Shown here: piece after piece, positions 60,951 to 64,000 of the stretch
Layout: every line of letters starts with the position of its first letter
Position numbering within the stretch: the stretch's first letter is position 1
Assembly: GCF_963678975.1 (NCBI RefSeq)
Contig: NC_089274.1
Coordinates: 6,374,001 to 6,438,000, forward strand
Direction of reading: 5' to 3'
Source of the DNA: Dysidea avara
Lineage: Eukaryota > Porifera > Demospongiae > Dictyoceratida > Dysideidae
Length of the DNA stretch: 64,000 bases
Program-made: the position numbers and the translations under genes
Notes under the pieces: model-generated
What the model was told of the DNA's origin: nothing
What the model saw: the letters and a program-made list of their open reading frames with translations, nothing else
Databases searched by the model: none

Positions 60951-61299
60951 TTTGTAGTCTACTCTAAGACTTCCAAATCACCGAGGCATGATCATCATCA
61001 CTGTGCTTGGAAGTAAGCAGCTCAATCTGGTATAACTGATAACATTTAATTTAGTTTTGTAAAATGTAGGCACAAGGCCTGAAGATGAGGGGTGCTTTCC
61101 AATTCTCTGCAAAGTTAGTTGCAAAATTAACTATGTAGCAGTCATAAAATAATGCTTCATCATTCTACTTAGTTTACCATGGACTTTCCCTATCTACTAA
61201 GGGCTCATTGTATGTCACAGATCATAGCTGGGTCAATAGTACTCTCCTTTGCTACTGGAAATGGGCATACTTCCTCAAGGCATTCATCATTTGAAGCAT

Positions 61300-61991
61300 C
61301 TACTCAGTGTTGCTCTTGTTCTATAGTCAGGTCACATTGGATTTAAATCATGAATAAATTAGATGGAGTAGGATCAGAATAGGAACGGAAGTAGGTGGGA
61401 GACAATTAACTTGACATGCAAGAGACACTTGATGCTGCTTTTGAGTTGTTTCGAGTTTGTGCTACATTTAGAGTGGTCAGCATTCATCAAATCCTTTTGC
61501 AGTTTAGTGCTTGCCGATGACCTATCTGACTCATCACTGTAGCACAGCGAGCTGCCTTGGCATGTTGCTTATGCATAGCCTCTGTCAGTTTTCCCCTTCC
61601 TTTGTAGCATGAATAGTGACAGTATGCTCCATTCAACACACTTATTGAAACCCTCTAAAACAATGTCTGCCTCCATAGGAGCCATCCCAGTTTTAGTAGT
61701 AGGTATTTTCAGGTGGTTTGTCATCAGTGGTCCAAGCCCATACACTACACTACTTCCATAAACAAGATTTTTCCCAATAAATAATGGCCAACCAGACTTG
61801 GCATTATAGGAATGTTTATGGGTATGTTTGCTCCAATCCCCATCCGGTATCACAGTGATTGTATCACCCAGACATGTAGAGCCCCTAGCTATAACTAGCT
61901 CACGCTGCTGCTCTTGACCAGATGATTTCATTGATTCTCCAGAAGCGCATCCCACCATTCTCCAATTCTTCTCTCTATTGATACGAAACAC
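61300..61991 (-). pseudogene. Mutator-like transposase relic
   Basis: The minus-strand frame 61991-61569 contains WSKHTHKHSYNAKSG, LFIGKNLVYG and APMEADIVLEGF, the conserved central block of the animal Mutator-like transposase family (RNase H-fold enzymes). Downstream, in other frames, QHAKAARCA-like and RKGKTDRGY words of the same family appear until about 61300, broken by stops. No terminal repeats found. A long-dead fragment. Confidence 0.65.
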
Positions 61992-61999
61992 CTTTAGTT

Positions 62000-62655
62000 C
62001 TTACAGGTATGCTAAGCACTGCTATAGCTTCTAACAGTCAAGTATTGAATGGTAACCACCAGCGGACACCTGACCCTACACAGCTACTACAATGGCTTCT
62101 CAGTAGATATTCCCATGTACTTCTTAAACAAATTAACATAAGTACATAGCAATTACAGGCACAGCAGAAGAGGTCAGCAAACGAATTCCAGACCAAAATT
62201 ATCATAAAAACAAGATACTCTAATTAAGCAGTCACATACTCTAATATAACAGTCAGCTATTTACACAGTATCACACATCAAAACCACTCAACAAAGATTT
62301 CAAGACCAACAAATGACATTATCACAGTAGCCTTTTTCAAATGCTTGCTTGCTTTACCAAACCAAAATTGCTTCCTCTAACCCTCAAAATTAGGGAGAAT
62401 GAACATGCATTGATTTAAATGTCAACAGATATGTTAGAAAGAACCATTAATCTGCTATGCTAGTGTAACAATATTTCAACATTACATAAACATCAACATC
62501 CTGTGCAATGTAAGTAGGTTGTTTACCTGTTTCTAAAGTTTGTTGGATAACAATGTGATGTATCAATGGACGAATGGTGCAATTAAACAATATTAATTTA
62601 AAAATGAAGTAGGGTTCTAAAGATAAAAAGTGATGAAACGAAACATGAATAGCTG
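62000..62655. other. Intergenic, no gene recognised
   Basis: Includes two copies of the dispersed TACTCTAAT-CAGTC motif at about 62215-62255. Otherwise nothing. Confidence 0.4.
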
Positions 62656-62658
62656 TTA

Positions 62659-62828
62659 CAGTAGTCCCTCGGCCTCCATTGTCCAAGTTTATTGGGCCCT
62701 AGGTGTGTTTGGATAATGGAAAAGCAAAGCCCATACATTTATACAAAGCTCAGTTAAAATACTCTAATAGAACAGTCATTTTCATAGTTCGGATAACAGA
62801 AAGTTATAATTGATGGCTGGGGACACTG
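62659..62828. mobile_element. pogo/Tigger-like MITE
   Basis: Ends CAGTAGTCCCTCGGCC and, reversed, CAGTGTCCCCAGCC, flanked by TA; inside, TCCAAG/GGATAATGG and TTCGGATAACAG echo the TTATCCGAA subterminal words of pogo elements. 170 bp. Confidence 0.8.
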
Positions 62829-62829
62829 T

Positions 62830-64000
62830 ACTAGTATAAAAATCCCTACATTGGCACATTACATGCCAAAGTAGGGATTTTCCCACATAGTTACATTGTA
62901 ATAGCTACCATCATTCACATATCATGTTTCACCACTACTACTTCATTTAAAATAATAATGGCAACCGACTGAGCAAAAACCAGTAATTTTCACACACCCC
63001 TCCAATTCCATTTTATTGCTTCTCTGTCATTTATGGTAACAAAGGAGTGGACTATCAAAGTTTCAGTCTTATCATGAATAGTCTTGAAGTTACAGCACTA
63101 AGATATTCGGAACAATAAGAAATTCGATTTGTACAGCAACAATACGGCAAGTAAACTATAGAAATTTAAATAATCAATCATAGCTCATAGCTACAAGACT
63201 GCACCTGGCTCAGTCTGTTCACCATAAACTGGCAAGGTAAAGTGCTTTTCCTATATTCCTCTGTGTGTACAAAGAAGAAGGCCATTTTCAAGAATTAAAA
63301 TGTGAACAGTAAACTTATGATTTTTACTGCTTCTATCAAATCAGCTACGTACAATAGATTAAGAGGTGTAACTGCCATATCTTGTTTCTACAGCAAAGCT
63401 GCAGTCAATAGATTAAGGGGTATGATAACGCAGCCCTGATCTAGGGCATGGCAACTGGATGCGATCCTTTAAGAACATGGTTGTGTCATGCAATTGTTCC
63501 ATTAGTGTAGCAACATGTATCTACTTCCTCTCTCAGTACCTGCTACTCCCTCTTACAGTACCGTTAAATCAATACAGGAAATTAACACCTCAGTATGGAT
63601 TCTATGCACGAAGAAAACAACTGTGTAATAGAAGATGCTGGCAGACCAACAATTGGGTTTCGACAATTTTTTAAAACTTTGATAATCAGCCTTCTGTAAA
63701 TGTTTTCTTGTTTTCAATGCTGGATTTGATGTTAGACCATTCTTAAAGGTGATTTTCATCATGTACGATATTTCTATGATGGCTTTTAATAACAGTACCC
63801 TACTAAACAGTGTATAACTATATAACATTTTGATTGTTTGTACAACACGGTTGTATCACAAATACATAGTTCTTCAATGTAGATAATTAGTTAATCATCG
63901 TAAAGAGCAAATAATGGAGATGTTTATAAATATTGAAAAGGTTCAATTAAATGCTATTTATATTGTTTTCTATTCTTGTTGCCTTTTAAGGTATAAACTG
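62830..64000. other. Intergenic, no gene recognised
   Basis: AT-rich; chance ORFs on both strands. I see no repeat, RNA or conserved protein segment. Confidence 0.4.

Overview
The window reads as AT-rich genomic DNA of an invertebrate animal, most likely a marine demosponge. Genes have introns with GT/AG junctions, proteins are animal families (MINDY deubiquitinase, TRAF, N6AMT1), and the rest is dense in CR1/L2-type LINEs, short terminal-inverted-repeat elements and microsatellites. The species call is inference. There is no operon, CRISPR array or prokaryotic gene layout.

Layout. 1-7.55 kb: two nested CR1/L2-like LINEs (LINE B, plus strand, inserted in the endonuclease of LINE A, minus strand), framed by an outer inverted repeat. 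7.7-9.7 kb: two MITEs and a degenerate tRNA-Ala(AGC). 9.7-10.3 kb: 3' end of another retroelement. 10.3-13.1 kb: copy 1 of a segmental duplication ending in a fragment of a TRAF MATH exon; copy 2 is at 50.1-53.6 kb. 15.5-19.7 kb: six-exon minus-strand model of a small secreted Cys-containing protein, with a hAT-like element in an intron. 20.4-25.4 kb: a 5-kb satellite of about 26-bp units. 30.6-40.1 kb: a MINDY4-type deubiquitinase gene whose first visible intron holds a 3.5-kb DNA transposon encoding an XPG/FEN1-like nuclease with a CXC zinc domain. 42.4-44.6 kb: LINE C interrupted by a Harbinger-like element. 44.8-46.6 kb: intact TRAF-like gene. 48.3-48.7 kb: unprocessed N6AMT1 pseudogene. 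55-64 kb: hairpin and MITE relics, a LINE 3' end, a Mutator transposase relic, and piggyBac-like and pogo-like MITEs.

How the parts relate. The host genes (MINDY4-like, TRAF-like and the secreted protein) look functionally independent, although MINDY4 (ubiquitin removal) and TRAF (RING and MATH, ubiquitin ligase or adaptor) both belong to ubiquitin signalling. The MATH exon of the TRAF gene exists in two truncated antisense-oriented copies. The most interesting object is the 31.4-34.9 kb transposon: TIRs of about 350 bp differing at only a few positions, a TAA target duplication, and all FEN1/XPG-type acidic positions kept, but with one frameshift and one in-frame stop.
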